64,000 nucleotides of DNA from Agriotes lineatus (taxonomy: Eukaryota; Arthropoda; Insecta; Coleoptera; Elateridae): the NCBI GenBank assembly GCA_940337035.1, contig CALNHX010007652.1:1-64000 (forward strand), given 5' to 3'. The notes beneath the pieces are model-generated. The model was given only the letters and a program-made list of their open reading frames with translations, was not told the DNA's origin and did not search any database. Within the stretch, counting starts at the first letter, position 1; every line of letters begins with the position of its first letter. The translations under genes and the position numbers were made by a program. Shown in pieces: positions 11,059 through 20,791 of this stretch.

Positions 11059-11300
11059 TACCATAGGCCAATGTGTATTGTTCAATATTTTATCTTCATC
11101 AATAAATTCTGGTTTAACGTATTTTTTATATAAAAAGAGTAATATTCACTCAGTGCGGTAATGAAGCTCTTAACGATGCTAAAATGAATTTGGTTAATAG
11201 TCTGTAACAACACAGATGAATATAATAAAATTTTAAAATCATCTAAGGCTGTTGTGATTCATAACATCCGTGGTGTGTTCAATAGTTTATCGGTTGCATT

Positions 11301-11420
11301 ATGGTAATGGTTGGCATGTGCGGTAAAGGAATATTACCGTACAGATACAGTTATTTCAGTATGGTAATGGCTGCCATGTACGGTAAAAAGCTATTCCCGT
11401 ACAGATACAGTTATCACTTA
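11301..11420. repeat. 60-bp tandem duplication
   Basis: ATGGTAATGG at 11301 and 11361 begin two units of 60 bp, about 85% identical. Each contains the internal inverted motif CGGTAAA...TACCGTAC or a variant of it. Confidence 0.75.
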
Positions 11421-11739
11421 GTTGCCAGCCTACTTCCGTATATGTAAACAAATGCTTAATATCCTGAAACCGATAAAACGTGTTAACGTATTAAAGTTTT
11501 AAAAAATCTATTAATTATTGTTATCTAAAAAACGCTTCCGACTATTTTAATGAAACTTTATAACTTTATGAGGTATCTTTTGGACCTATTACAGTTGACC
11601 CAGTAATTTCAGGGGCGTGCCTGCGGGGCATGTCGATTAGGTCTTTTCACAGAAAATAACGCCCAGCAGGTTTTTTGCAATTTTCATATTTTTTAATAAA
11701 CCCCATATTTTGCACGTTTTGCACCTGTTAGGAATTTTT

Positions 11740-12060
11740 TGAAAATTTTAACACCCTGTATTTCGGATCCGTGTTTATTAGGACTTTTTTGATCGTATTC
11801 ATGAGATCTATAAGTAGGTAAAATATCCGAATATATTTTTTAAAATATATAAAAAAGAAATCCATGTTAGAAGTATTTAACTGGAACATCACGTATCCCA
11901 CATTAATACACATTAAAAATGTAATAAAAATGTAACGTTTGAAAAAAATCGATAGAGCCGTTTTTGGGAAAATCGAAAAAACTGAAAAATCACTAGAGTA
12001 AACACCATACCTCCGGTTATGCGATTTTTTCAAAAGTTGGCTGTCGTATCTAGATAGTAC
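11740..12060. repeat. diverged partial copy of the 12-bp-TIR family
   Basis: Matches the internal part of the element at 24667-25324. Shared landmarks in the same order are AATACACATTAAAAATGTAA, the GCCGTTTTTG segment, AAAACTGAAAAATCAC and CCGGTTATGCGATTTT. Termini are missing. The surrounding 11421-12630 has no gene; AT-rich repeats only. Confidence 0.65.
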
Positions 12061-12634
12061 ACAACACTTATTAAATTATCTCTGATTTTTTTTCAAACAA
12101 AGGTATGTACAGTCGTGTTCAAAAAAAGTGTTGTACAGCGACAGTTGTAAGTTTATTGGTGGCTGCGTTATTACCCAACAAAAGCTCACACTGTATCATC
12201 AATTAGGTAGACCTAGATGTATACTTTAAAAATATTTGTATATGCTACACTTTTTTGAACGTTGTGTATTGAATTTTTATTCATAAAGCACAACTACTGT
12301 ACAACACTTTAATGAACCCGACTGTACGTTTTAAAGAAAAGCCGATGACATCACCACATGAATAGAAAAAGTAAGTTAATTATGCCAAAATGTAGCCTAA
12401 ATTTGAATAAACATTATTTATTAAAACTGTTTTTGATCAAATTAATATTAATGTCAATATAGCATCATTCGATACTTTCATACTCCATCCTCACCCTGTA
12501 TATTTTACCATAACCTGTGAAATACTGCTAAAGTATACATGATGAGGTGTCTAACAATATTCGAATCCGCCTTCCTTTAACATTTAGTTAAAAAAAACCT
12601 TTAGAATATGAGATAAATTTAATACAGGATGGAC

Positions 12635-13700
12635 AATAAAGTTCTCGGACTTATATACTGAATCGCAAAACTTTTATTTAAAAAGTTACAAGCAAATTAC
12701 AACTCAACGGTGCACAAAATAGTATAACTACTTACTTTTGAAATATCCGCATTTAGCTCTGATGTACAGCTACATACGTTTAGTGAAATTGTCGGTTATA
12801 TTCTGGCACTCCTCGACAGTAATTATTGCATTCCACTCTTTAAATGAGGAGACCTTCGGGAAATCCAAATTTTGGTGAGATTTTGCACAAACCCGGGACT
12901 CTAAGATGAACCATACACTAATTCAAGGATTTAAATCAAATGATAAGGAGAGACAATCTTCAAAACTAATGAAATTAGACAATTGGTTCTACACCAATCT
13001 TGAACACTTCCTGCTCGATGAGAGGGTGCAGAATCTTGTTGATATATTCAGTTTTTATCTTCAAAGTGCTTCTCAGCCCAGGGTAATACACCCTCGAAAA
13101 TGCCCCTTTTGTAAGTTTCGTGGTTTATTTTCACCCTCTTTCGAAAAATACCAGCGGCGTGTTCCCCGTTGCAGAGGCTCCACCCAACACCATGACTGAT
13201 GCAGGTTTTTGTGAACGTGTTAAGGAACGCGAAATATTTGAGGAGTTCTGTAACCATATTCTGTCATTTAAATGATTATGGGACTGCTCTATGTTAAATA
13301 ATTTGTCGACCGTAAAGAGAATACTTTGACAATTTTCGACGTCGGCGTCGCAACGACGCTTCAGAATTTTGCGTCTTTGTATACGAATTAATTTCATTTC
13401 CTCCGTTAGATTTTTAATTTTTTTTATAATTGATATAGGTGAAGTTAAAACTCACTTTTAGCTATCAAACGAACCGTTTCACGGTTTATTGCTACATGTT
13501 TTCCAAGTTTTTTTCATTTAAGTTCTTGGTTACATCTTATTCGCTCTCGCAGAATATGACGATTCCTCGGAATATTGACAGAAAGTGGCCGACCGCTCCT
13601 TAGCCGATCCAGCTGGCCATAACGAGAAATGGCATCAGATACGGTTTGTTTAGATATTCGAAGCCAATTTCGCACTGTTTGAAACCAACCGAAAATAAAC
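12635..13700 (-). pseudogene. dead Tc1/mariner-family transposase
   Basis: Read on the minus strand, 13700-13480 encodes a helix-turn-helix region followed by an Arg-Ser-Gly-Arg-Pro linker and an Arg-Glu-Arg-Ile-Arg stretch. The part between 13270 and 13050 reads as the catalytic-core segment with a Pro-Ala-Ser-Val-Met-Val block, a Thr-Pro-Leu-Val-Phe block and a Leu-Pro-Trp-Ala block. These are familiar features of insect mariner-like transposases. The frame is broken by several stops and shifts. The downstream flank (about 12630) starts a repeat-like terminus, but no matching inverted repeat was found on the other side, so the element appears 5'-truncated. Confidence 0.72.
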
Positions 13701-13864
13701 TTATAATTGCAGCACGACTTTCCGATATGATTTACTAATTACTGCAACGCAAATGCCAAATAATTACAAAACAGTAACAGAAGATATGTTGGTGGTGTGA
13801 AAAAAATAATTAGAAAAATGTTGGGAAACATTATTATCAGTTGTAATATAACAAGTGGAATGAT

Positions 13865-13977
13865 TATTATCGGTGATTTTTTCCGAGTTAAAACCGGAAC
13901 CTAAATTTAACGAGTGCGTAGCACGAGTTAAATTTGTTGTTTCGGTTTTAACGAGTAAAAAATCATCGATCATTAAT
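13865..13977. repeat. palindromic element, centre GAGTGC..GCACGAG
   Basis: Arms of about 50 bp run from TATCGGTGATTTTTT to AAAAAATCATCGAT, centred at 13917-13926 on CGAGTGCGTAGCACGAG. Confidence 0.65.
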
Positions 13978-14455
13978 AATTACACGAATTATATTTGGAA
14001 AGAGAATATATTGAATGAAATGCAAGATATCAAATATTCATTTTTCTTAGGTTAGCACTGTTAATGCCAACTGTTAATTCGAGGTTAGCAGGTTAGGTTT
14101 TGTGACAGCTTGTGTTAAAACTGACGGAAAACCTAACCTGCCATCCTCGAATCTAACATAGACTTAAAATTGACAGCAGGGTAACCAACATTAACAGCGC
14201 CAACCTAAAAAAAATCACAACCATTTATGATCACCCCTAAAAACAATTACGAAAATAAATTACTACCGCTGTAATAATGTGTAACTAGGCATTTGCATGC
14301 ACCTCATTGGTTGAAATAGCGTCACGTGATACATGAATTATATTCTCAGATTATCACCTTCAATACGTATATCCCTAACAATTTTGTGTTTCGTTCCTTA
14401 TATAGAGATAAGTTACAAAAGTGATACAAACAATGTGTAAAGGGCTTTACTCTGA

Positions 14456-15075
14456 ACTTTCCTCGCAAGCCGAAGTTGTGACATTGAAAATTTTGGAAAA
14501 AAAATTTCAAAGGAAACTAGGGGTAAAAATATCGTAACGCTGCTGATAATACTGAAGCAATAGGGGAAACATTTGGTAATGCAAATTACACCAACTTGCA
14601 AATTGAAAAAAACATTGCAGGCGCTAGGATTTGAACTCAGCGCGATTTCAGCACTTACCAGAGCGATTTCAACGTTTGGCAGCATCAGCAGTTCGGGAGC
14701 AACCCGCCCATTAGTTCTGTTCGGCCACGAAGTACCCATCTTCCATTTTTCTCTCTTTTACATGTACCTCGTATCTGTTGGATCCCGTTTTCGTCAACGG
14801 TAAAACCTGCAAATTATTACTTTTATCTATTCTTCAGTGAAAGAAAAAATATAAAACATGTTTTTAAGGTGCTCACCCTGTATATATTTGACCGAAAGTA
14901 TATTCGGTTTTGAGCCAGTTAGGCATAAGTATAATCCGTATGCAGAAGATCCTTCAAAAAATAAGTTTTTGACCTATAACACCAACAGACGGAATGGAGA
15001 AAACATGTTTTTGTTATTTAGAAACCCTGAAGCGTGAAGATCTGAAAAAATCTCTTTTAGACGAGAAAAGTCACA
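14456..15075 (-). mobile_element. 13-bp-TIR family with tRNA-like box, copy 1 (degraded)
   Basis: Begins ACTTTCCTCG and follows the same order of landmarks as the intact copy at 59688-60326: a GTGACA segment, GGGGTAAAAATATC, a tRNA-like B box, then TCACCCTGTATATATTTG and a CCCTGAAGCGTGAAGATC block. The right terminal repeat is eroded. The minus-strand B box AGTTCAAATCC lies at 14627-14637. Confidence 0.6.
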
Positions 15076-15240
15076 AATAATATTTGAAGATGTCTTGTGA
15101 GACGCATTTCAGTGGTAACAAATTGACTTATTTAGGAACGTATATTACAGTAAGGTAATAAATCCACTCTATAATAAAATCCTATGTTGGTCTGTGTGTA
15201 AGTTCGGATGTCCGCCGTTTTTTCATTTTGACTGGACGTC
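15076..15240. other. left flank of the minisatellite
   Basis: Starts CTCTATAATAAAATCC (about 15168), a sequence type seen at ends of insect non-autonomous elements. No coding content and no confirmed terminus. Confidence 0.3.
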
Positions 15241-16320
15241 CAGGGAAGAGCCCCGAAAGCCCACATGGAGAGGGGCGCAGTCCCGGGGGCCCCTTTGGAG
15301 AGGGGCGCAGCCCCGGGGGCCCCTTTGGAGAGGGGCGCAGCCCCGAGGGCCCCCTTGGAGAGAGGCGGAGCCCCGAGAGCCCACTTGGAGAGGGGCGCAG
15401 GCCCGGGGGCCCCGTTGGAGAGGGGCACAGCCCCGGGGGCCCCCTTGGGAAGGGGCACAGCCCCGGGGGCCTTCCTGGAGTGGGGCGAAGCTCTGAGGGC
15501 CCCTTTGGAGAGGAGCGCAGCCCCGAAAGCCCACATGGAGAGGGGCGCAGTCCCGGGGGCCCCTTTGGAGAGGGGCGCAGCCCCGAGGGCCCCCTTGGAG
15601 AGAGGCGGAGCCCCGAGAGCCCACTTGGAGAGGGGCGCAGGCCCGGGGGCCCCGTTGGAGAGGGGCACAGCTCCGGGGGCCCCCTTGGGAAGGGGCACAG
15701 CCCCGGGGGCCTTCCTGGAGTGGGGCGAAGCTCTGAGGGCCCCTTTGGAGAGGAGCGCAGCCCCGAAAGCCCACATGGAGAGGGGCGCAGTCCCGGGGGC
15801 CCCTTTGGAGAGGGGCGCAGCCCCGGGGGCCCCTTTGGAGAGGGGCGCAGCCCCGAGGGCCCCCTTGGAGAGAGGCGGAGCCCCGAGAGCCCACTTGGAG
15901 AGGGGCGCAGGCCCGGGGGCCCCGTTGGAGAGGGGCACAGCCCCGGGGGCCCCCTTGGGAAGGGGCACAGCCCCGGGGGCCTTCCTGGAGTGGGGCGAAG
16001 CTCTGAGGGCCCCTTTGGAGAGGAGCGCAGCCCCGAAAGCCCACATGGAGAGGGGCGCAGTCCCGGGGGCCCCTTTGGAGAGGGGCGCAGCCCCGAGGGC
16101 CCCCTTGGAGAGAGGCGGAGCCCCGAGAGCCCACTTGGAGAGGGGCGCAGGCCCGGGGGCCCCGTTGGAGAGGGGCACAGCCCCGGGGGCCCCCTTGGGA
16201 AGGGGCACAGCCCCGGGGGCCTTCCTGGAGTGGGGCGAAGCTCTGAGGGCCCCTTTGGAGAGGAGCGCAGCCCCGAAAGCCCACATGGAGAGGGGCGCAG
16301 TCCCGGGGGCCCCTTTGGAG
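15241..16320. repeat. GC-rich 30-bp minisatellite with higher-order structure
   Basis: Exactly 36 units of 30 bp in constant register, consensus near GGGGCGCAGCCCCGGGGGCC plus CCTTTGGAGA. Units are of about nine types in fixed order. Blocks contain nine units (270 bp) or eight (240 bp, lacking one type) and alternate 9-8-9-8. The whole is therefore a 510-bp super-unit present twice (15271-15780 and 15781-16290), plus partial edge units. I saw one base difference between the super-units (15671 against 16181). Because 30 is divisible by three and the units lack stops, several frames on both strands are open for over 350 codons; these are not evidence of genes. Units contain GC-rich self-complementary cores able to form hairpins. 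Confidence 0.95.
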
Positions 16321-16558
16321 ACCGCGCAATAGCGCGCGCAGCCCCGTTTGAAAAAACGTTATAAAACTTTCAAAACTTCCTATCTCTAGGAACATTACTC
16401 GTTTTCACATTGCTTTTCTACATTTAGCTCTCCTGTCAAAACTGTCAACTGTCGTAAACGCCCTCTGCGGTTAAATAACTAAACTGTAACTGTAAATCTG
16501 TAAACGTCAGATCAATGATTCAATCGTGTTGTTATTACAGCGAGTATAGAAAGCGCCA
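16321..16558. other. right flank of the minisatellite
   Basis: Starts with CGCGCAATAGCGCGCGCAGC. A related motif (GCGCAATTTGCGCGCG) recurs at about 17716-17731, so the two may be ends of related elements. No gene. Confidence 0.3.
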
Positions 16559-16749
16559 CTCCAGTCGATAAATAGTAGGTACTAAATTTTCAAGTTTTTA
16601 GTTTAAAAGAAAAAGTAACAAAAATGATACTTATAGTAACAAAGTAACCAACTAAATGGAAAAGTATCAATTTTGTTACAAAAGTAACAACTTTCACAAC
16701 CCTGCACAGACCGCGTCTTCGAGCTCAACACCCGAATTCGACCGTAAAT

Positions 16750-16826
16750 TGTGTCTTTGGCCCGGAATCGATCCCATGACGTCCAAATTTCCAGACAAAA
16801 CACTCCACCACTGCGCCATTCTGCAG
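16750..16826 (-). mobile_element. tRNA-derived SINE head, copy 1
   Basis: On the minus strand, an A-box-like TGGCGCAGTGGTGG (16805-16818) is followed about 30 nt later by a B-box-like GGATCGATTCC (16764-16774). This is the order and spacing of an RNA polymerase III type 2 promoter. The rest does not form a convincing complete tRNA, so a tRNA-derived SINE or tRNA relic is the best call. A tRNA-unrelated body follows toward 16600. Confidence 0.6.
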
Positions 16827-17064
16827 AATCCATTCTAGACAGACCAGTCTAGACAGTTGACACGTTGCAGCTTCTCCAGTCGATAAATAGTAGGTACTAA
16901 ATTTTCAAGTTTTTAGTTTAAAAGAAAAAGTAACAAAAATGATACTTATAGTAACAAAGTAACCAACTAAATGGAAAAGTATCAATTTTGTTACAAAAGT
17001 AACAACTTTCACAACCCTGCACAGACCGCGTCTTCGAGCTCAACACCCGAATTCGACCGTAAAT

Positions 17065-17141
17065 TGTGTCTTTGGTCCGGAATCGATCCCATGACGTCCA
17101 GATTTCCAGACAAAATACTCCACCACTGCGCCATTCTGCAG
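17065..17141 (-). mobile_element. tRNA-derived SINE head, copy 2
   Basis: Exact positional duplicate of the 16750-16826 module. B box 17079-17089 and A box 17120-17133 are both intact. Confidence 0.6.
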
Positions 17142-17191
17142 AATCCATTCTAGACAGACCAGTCTAGACAGTTGACACGTTGCAGCCGATT

Positions 17192-17205
17192 GTTCTCGAA
17201 CCTTC
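17192..17205 (+). promoter_or_regulatory. heat-shock-element-like site
   Basis: TTCTCGAACCTTC is a perfect three-unit alternating TTC/GAA array with 5-bp phasing, the binding pattern of heat-shock factor. A further TTCTAGA lies at 17211. The site is 120 nt upstream of the small ORF at 17312. Factor binding is inference. Confidence 0.4.
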
Positions 17206-17311
17206 CACCGTTCTAGACAGCTCGAGCAGACGCGCCCGCTGATTCGAGCGATCATTCGCAGCAGAGAACGGTCGGGTCTTCTCGGTCCGTTTCGACGCAA
17301 TTCAAACAAAG

Positions 17312-17542
17312 ATGGACGACGACATAACAATTGAGAACGTAGTGCAGAGAGAGGGAGATGGAAATGAGATGTTGCCGGAGTTTCACTTCGAGGTGCCGTT
17401 GGAGAGAGAGAGTTTTGAGAGAGCAGCCCCGTCTGCGGTAGGAGAGAGAGGTTTTCTGGATAATAGCGTGATTTATCACTACATTAAACAGATTTTTTAC
17501 AACACCAACCCCATGACCAACCAAAAAGTGACGATTGACTAA
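17312..17542 (+). CDS. small acidic hypothetical protein
   Basis: 76 codons from an ATG in a good context (CAAAG before, G after), with an acidic N-terminus, a Glu/Arg-rich middle and an aromatic C-terminal segment. It follows a GC-richer leader carrying the heat-shock-like site. A 64-bp part of the coding sequence (17345-17408) is repeated at 17654-17717, suggesting a truncated second copy. I do not recognise the product. It could be the remnant of a longer mobile-element gene or the first exon of a spliced gene. Confidence 0.35.
   Translation: MDDDITIENVVQREGDGNEMLPEFHFEVPLERESFERAAPSAVGERGFLDNSVIYHYIKQIFYNTNPMTNQKVTID
17345..17408. repeat. 64-bp direct repeat, first copy
   Basis: Identical to 17654-17717, offset 309 bp. 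The sequence between contains repeated CTAACC-type motifs. Confidence 0.85.
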
Positions 17543-17653
17543 TCCTACTAACCTAATCTTGCTGATGTACTACCTAATGGACGTTTTCCAGCCAAGATGT
17601 AATTAATCCACTAACCCCACTAACCTAACTAATCGTAACTAATTCACTAACCC

Positions 17654-17717
17654 CAGAGAGAGGGAGATGGAAATGAGATGTTGCCGGAGTTTCACTTCGA
17701 GGTGCCGTTGGAGAGAG
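17654..17717. repeat. 64-bp direct repeat, second copy
   Basis: Same sequence as 17345-17408. Followed at once by the GC-rich inverted motif GCGCAATTTGCGCGCG. Confidence 0.85.
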
Positions 17718-17948
17718 CGCAATTTGCGCGCGAAGCGTCGTTTATAACGAAAAATAACAGTAGATAAGTACATCTAAATAGTACGACTAGCTAATCAAAT
17801 ACTTAAGACTAATCGAATTACTAAGAATGAAATTCAAATTCATCACATGGAGGTAGGTAGATACATGTCGCATACCTATCTATAAAATAAAATAAATAAT
17901 TATACACATAACGCCCATGACAATTGTCAGCAAGAAATAGTAATATAT

Positions 17949-18063
17949 GGTATTCTGCATCGTAAACGCCTGTTTACTGAACTCTATTTCTAGAGACAAA
18001 GAGAAGCAGTAACGGCACTTGAATTTAAGAACTTTTTATTTAAGATTTACGACTCAGAATACC
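17949..18063. repeat. short element with inverted ends
   Basis: GGTATTCTGCATCGTAAA at the left pairs with TTTACGACTCAGAATACC at the right, 115 bp overall, MITE-like. Confidence 0.5.
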
Positions 18064-19146
18064 ATAAAACGTTGTACAATGCTCACACGGATAACAAGCT
18101 CTCCGTTACTCGCTCGTTAGATACCGTGCTCGCACGTAAAGTTTTAAGTAACGGTCTTGCAATGTAAATTACTATTACTTAGAACTTTACAGCCAGTTAT
18201 AAATATTTACGGGTTTGGCCCGTAGATCCCCTTTACTGCTAGATACAGAGTTCAGTTGATACCGTATTCAGTATGATTTAGAATATCATAAAATTTGGAA
18301 CGTGTTATATCTGGCACGTTTTTGATAAATTGCCCCTGGACGCCGCGTAAAGAAAAAATAAGTTTAATAATAATAAAACGTGACCCTGTACTATATTTTT
18401 CAAAGTTGCCGACCAAGTTATGCAACCCATTATTCAATTACATTAGTCAACTTGATAATATTTTTCTAACTTTAATTTTATGAATCAAGGATCATACCGA
18501 AGATTCAGCTTGACAGTGTCAACTTGTTATTTAGTTTTCGTACCTTTTAAATTTATGAGATGAGAAATGTTTTCAAGCTAATATAAATGTCGAAATAGTT
18601 ATAAAATAGAACTTCGTTTTGTTTTCCTACTTTATAATTACCATCAAACAAACTTATGTTACTAATGGAACTGTCTTGTATTACCCTCGTGGATTGCATT
18701 CTTTAAACATGAAATGGTCGTATCTAGGCATCTTTGGAAATAGTATTTTGAGTTGCATAACTTTGTAGGCGGCATTAAAAAATATAGTATAGTTAAAATA
18801 TAGAGCAGTTTTAAGTAATTTTGTAGGATTTTTAAATTGTAATACATGTCTCTCTGGATATAGATTTAGGAGTTCTGCGGATATAAAATTACAGTAAACT
18901 ATATCTTGATTATTGGTCTTCATGAAAATTTAAAAAAAATGAAGTTCACTTGGCAGACTTTTTTAAATCATGCTAAAATTATATGGAGAACATTCATTTA
19001 GATAATAAAATCTCAAATGTATCTTGTCGGATATTATGAGAATGTAAATATTTCCCAAATTAAGAAGGATTCAGTATTTAAAAAATTAGAAGGTTAGTAC
19101 AAATGATTTTGATTCCCAAGTTAAAAGTTTTGTATTCCAGCAGCAA
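18064..19146. other. AT-rich spacer, no gene
   Basis: Short inverted motifs (for example around 18085-18160) but no coding signal. Confidence 0.35.
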
Positions 19147-20791
19147 TATACACTGTGTTCAAGATAAAGAGGGCCAGTATGGGAATCTCGTTAATAGTCG
19201 GGATACAAAGTTGGTTAAATGAAAAAAAGAATAAGCAAAGGACTAACAAAATGACGCCTTAAAGGCTTGATATGATTTTGCGTTTTTGTGTTATCTTAAA
19301 GAGCCGAAATTTTGAATTTTTATTTCCATTTCTTTCTGCGGTTAATATTAGAGATAGAGCGAAGCTGACAGAACTTTCTTTAGCAACTTTTAATGGACTT
19401 AAGTATTACGTTATCAATTTTTTTTCGACGTTTCGTCTTTGAGCAAACATCATAACTTCATTTTTTAAATACGGTCCTAATTTTCTGATGTCAAATTTTC
19501 TAAGAACTTTTTATTCTGAATTCAACAATGTACCACACAACATGGTTTAATTACGTTTCCAATATTTTCTGATCATCATCAAGAAATTTTTGTATACCGA
19601 CTTACGTCCTAGAGCGTTGTTTCAGCATTTCTAATTTAAAGAAAAAAGTAGTGGGCCACACTAGGTGTTTTTAATTCTTAGTAATCACGTATGATCTTGG
19701 AATACAAATAATTTTCCATAGTAATTATTTATTTTAATGACTATTCAATTCACCTGTCATCTGTCAAAAAGTGACCAATGAAAATCCAGAATTCTGACGT
19801 TTCTTGACCAATCAAAAAAATATCAGTGGATATATCTTCCTAGAAGGTATTCAAGTGACTATTTTTAACAAATGCGATTTTTATTAGAAAAAGTCGACAT
19901 TAGTATTCTGTTACTATAGAAATTGCGTCGTTTCGTGCTAGATTTACTGAAAACTAATTTGAAAAAGTAGTTTGGTTCATTGAATAGTCTCTCGAATACC
20001 ATTCTTAGTCAAAGTTAAGTAGAATATTTTTGCGATGGTATCACTACTCATGTCCATTGCGCTTAGGATTAGTACTCGTGCTAGCGCACTCGTCCTAATC
20101 GTACCAAAGCGCAATGGACATTCGTGACACCACCACAAAAATAGTCGACATAACTTTGACTACTCATGGTATTATAAGTGATTATTTTTCTTACATATAA
20201 ACAATAATTAAAATTTGAAATAGAGGCCAATATATTCCACTGGAGCTTGGCTCATGGGCGTGATAATACCATTCTCAATTTGTCCGTGGTTCTACAAATG
20301 TTCAAACAATGGAGACAGAACACGAGCGTCTCGCTCGTGACTGCGAAATTAGGTTAGCTGCCGTTTAAGATGTGTGCGTACTCAGTACAAAAATCCCCTG
20401 TGTGCATGACCGTAACAAATTGGATTTATTCCACTTGTAGACAATAATATTAAATTTGAATTTTTCGAGAAGTATTTCTTTTATTCATTGCCGTATTTCG
20501 GGGCACCTAACAACTACTAATAGCTTGCTTCGTCTAATCCGCATCTGACATTACTTCAAATAAACTTAGACCGTCGGTCGCTGCCGAGAAGTGGCAACGT
20601 CGTCCAGAAGACTCCCATAAGATTTATATTGCCCTGTCCTCCCCATACTGAATTTGAAATATAAAAAGATCTATAGGAGTCATCTTGTTGTTCCCTTAAT
20701 TACAAAACTATTTCCCCCATTTAAACACATGCACATCTCTTACTATTAACGAGACCCCATACTGGCTCTCATTATCTTGGGCAGACTGTAT
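19147..20791. mobile_element. non-autonomous element with long imperfect TIRs
   Basis: The left end (TACACTGTGTTCAAGATAAA, then GGGCCAGTATGGGAATCTCG) is inverted at the right end, where the reverse complement reads TATACAGTCTGCCCAAGATA and continues into the same GAGAGCCAGTATGGGG block. The similarity weakens over about 100 bp. No transposase was seen inside. A separate palindrome is nested at 19994-20174. Confidence 0.65.
19994..20174. repeat. nested palindrome
   Basis: Arms of about 80 bp, from GAATACCATTCTTAGTCAAA to TTTGACTACTCATGGTATT, with a centre near 20083 (ACTCGTGCTAGCGCACTCGT). Confidence 0.7.

Larger units (their letters stand above)
16559..17187. repeat. 315-bp tandem duplication
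   Basis: Two head-to-tail units begin CTCCAGTCGATAAATAGTAG at 16559 and 16874. I noticed only three or four substitutions, so the duplication is recent. Each unit holds a tRNA-like module in minus orientation. Confidence 0.92.

Noticed and set aside
15168..15190. CTCTATAATAAAATCC as a Helitron 5' end for the minisatellite
   Set aside because: The base before the TC is not A, and no CTAG-T end with a stem was found on the right side.
15132..16395. Long open frames of 355-390 codons on both strands
   Set aside because: All are by-products of a stop-free 30-bp tandem repeat; several frames are open at once, as expected for a unit divisible by three.
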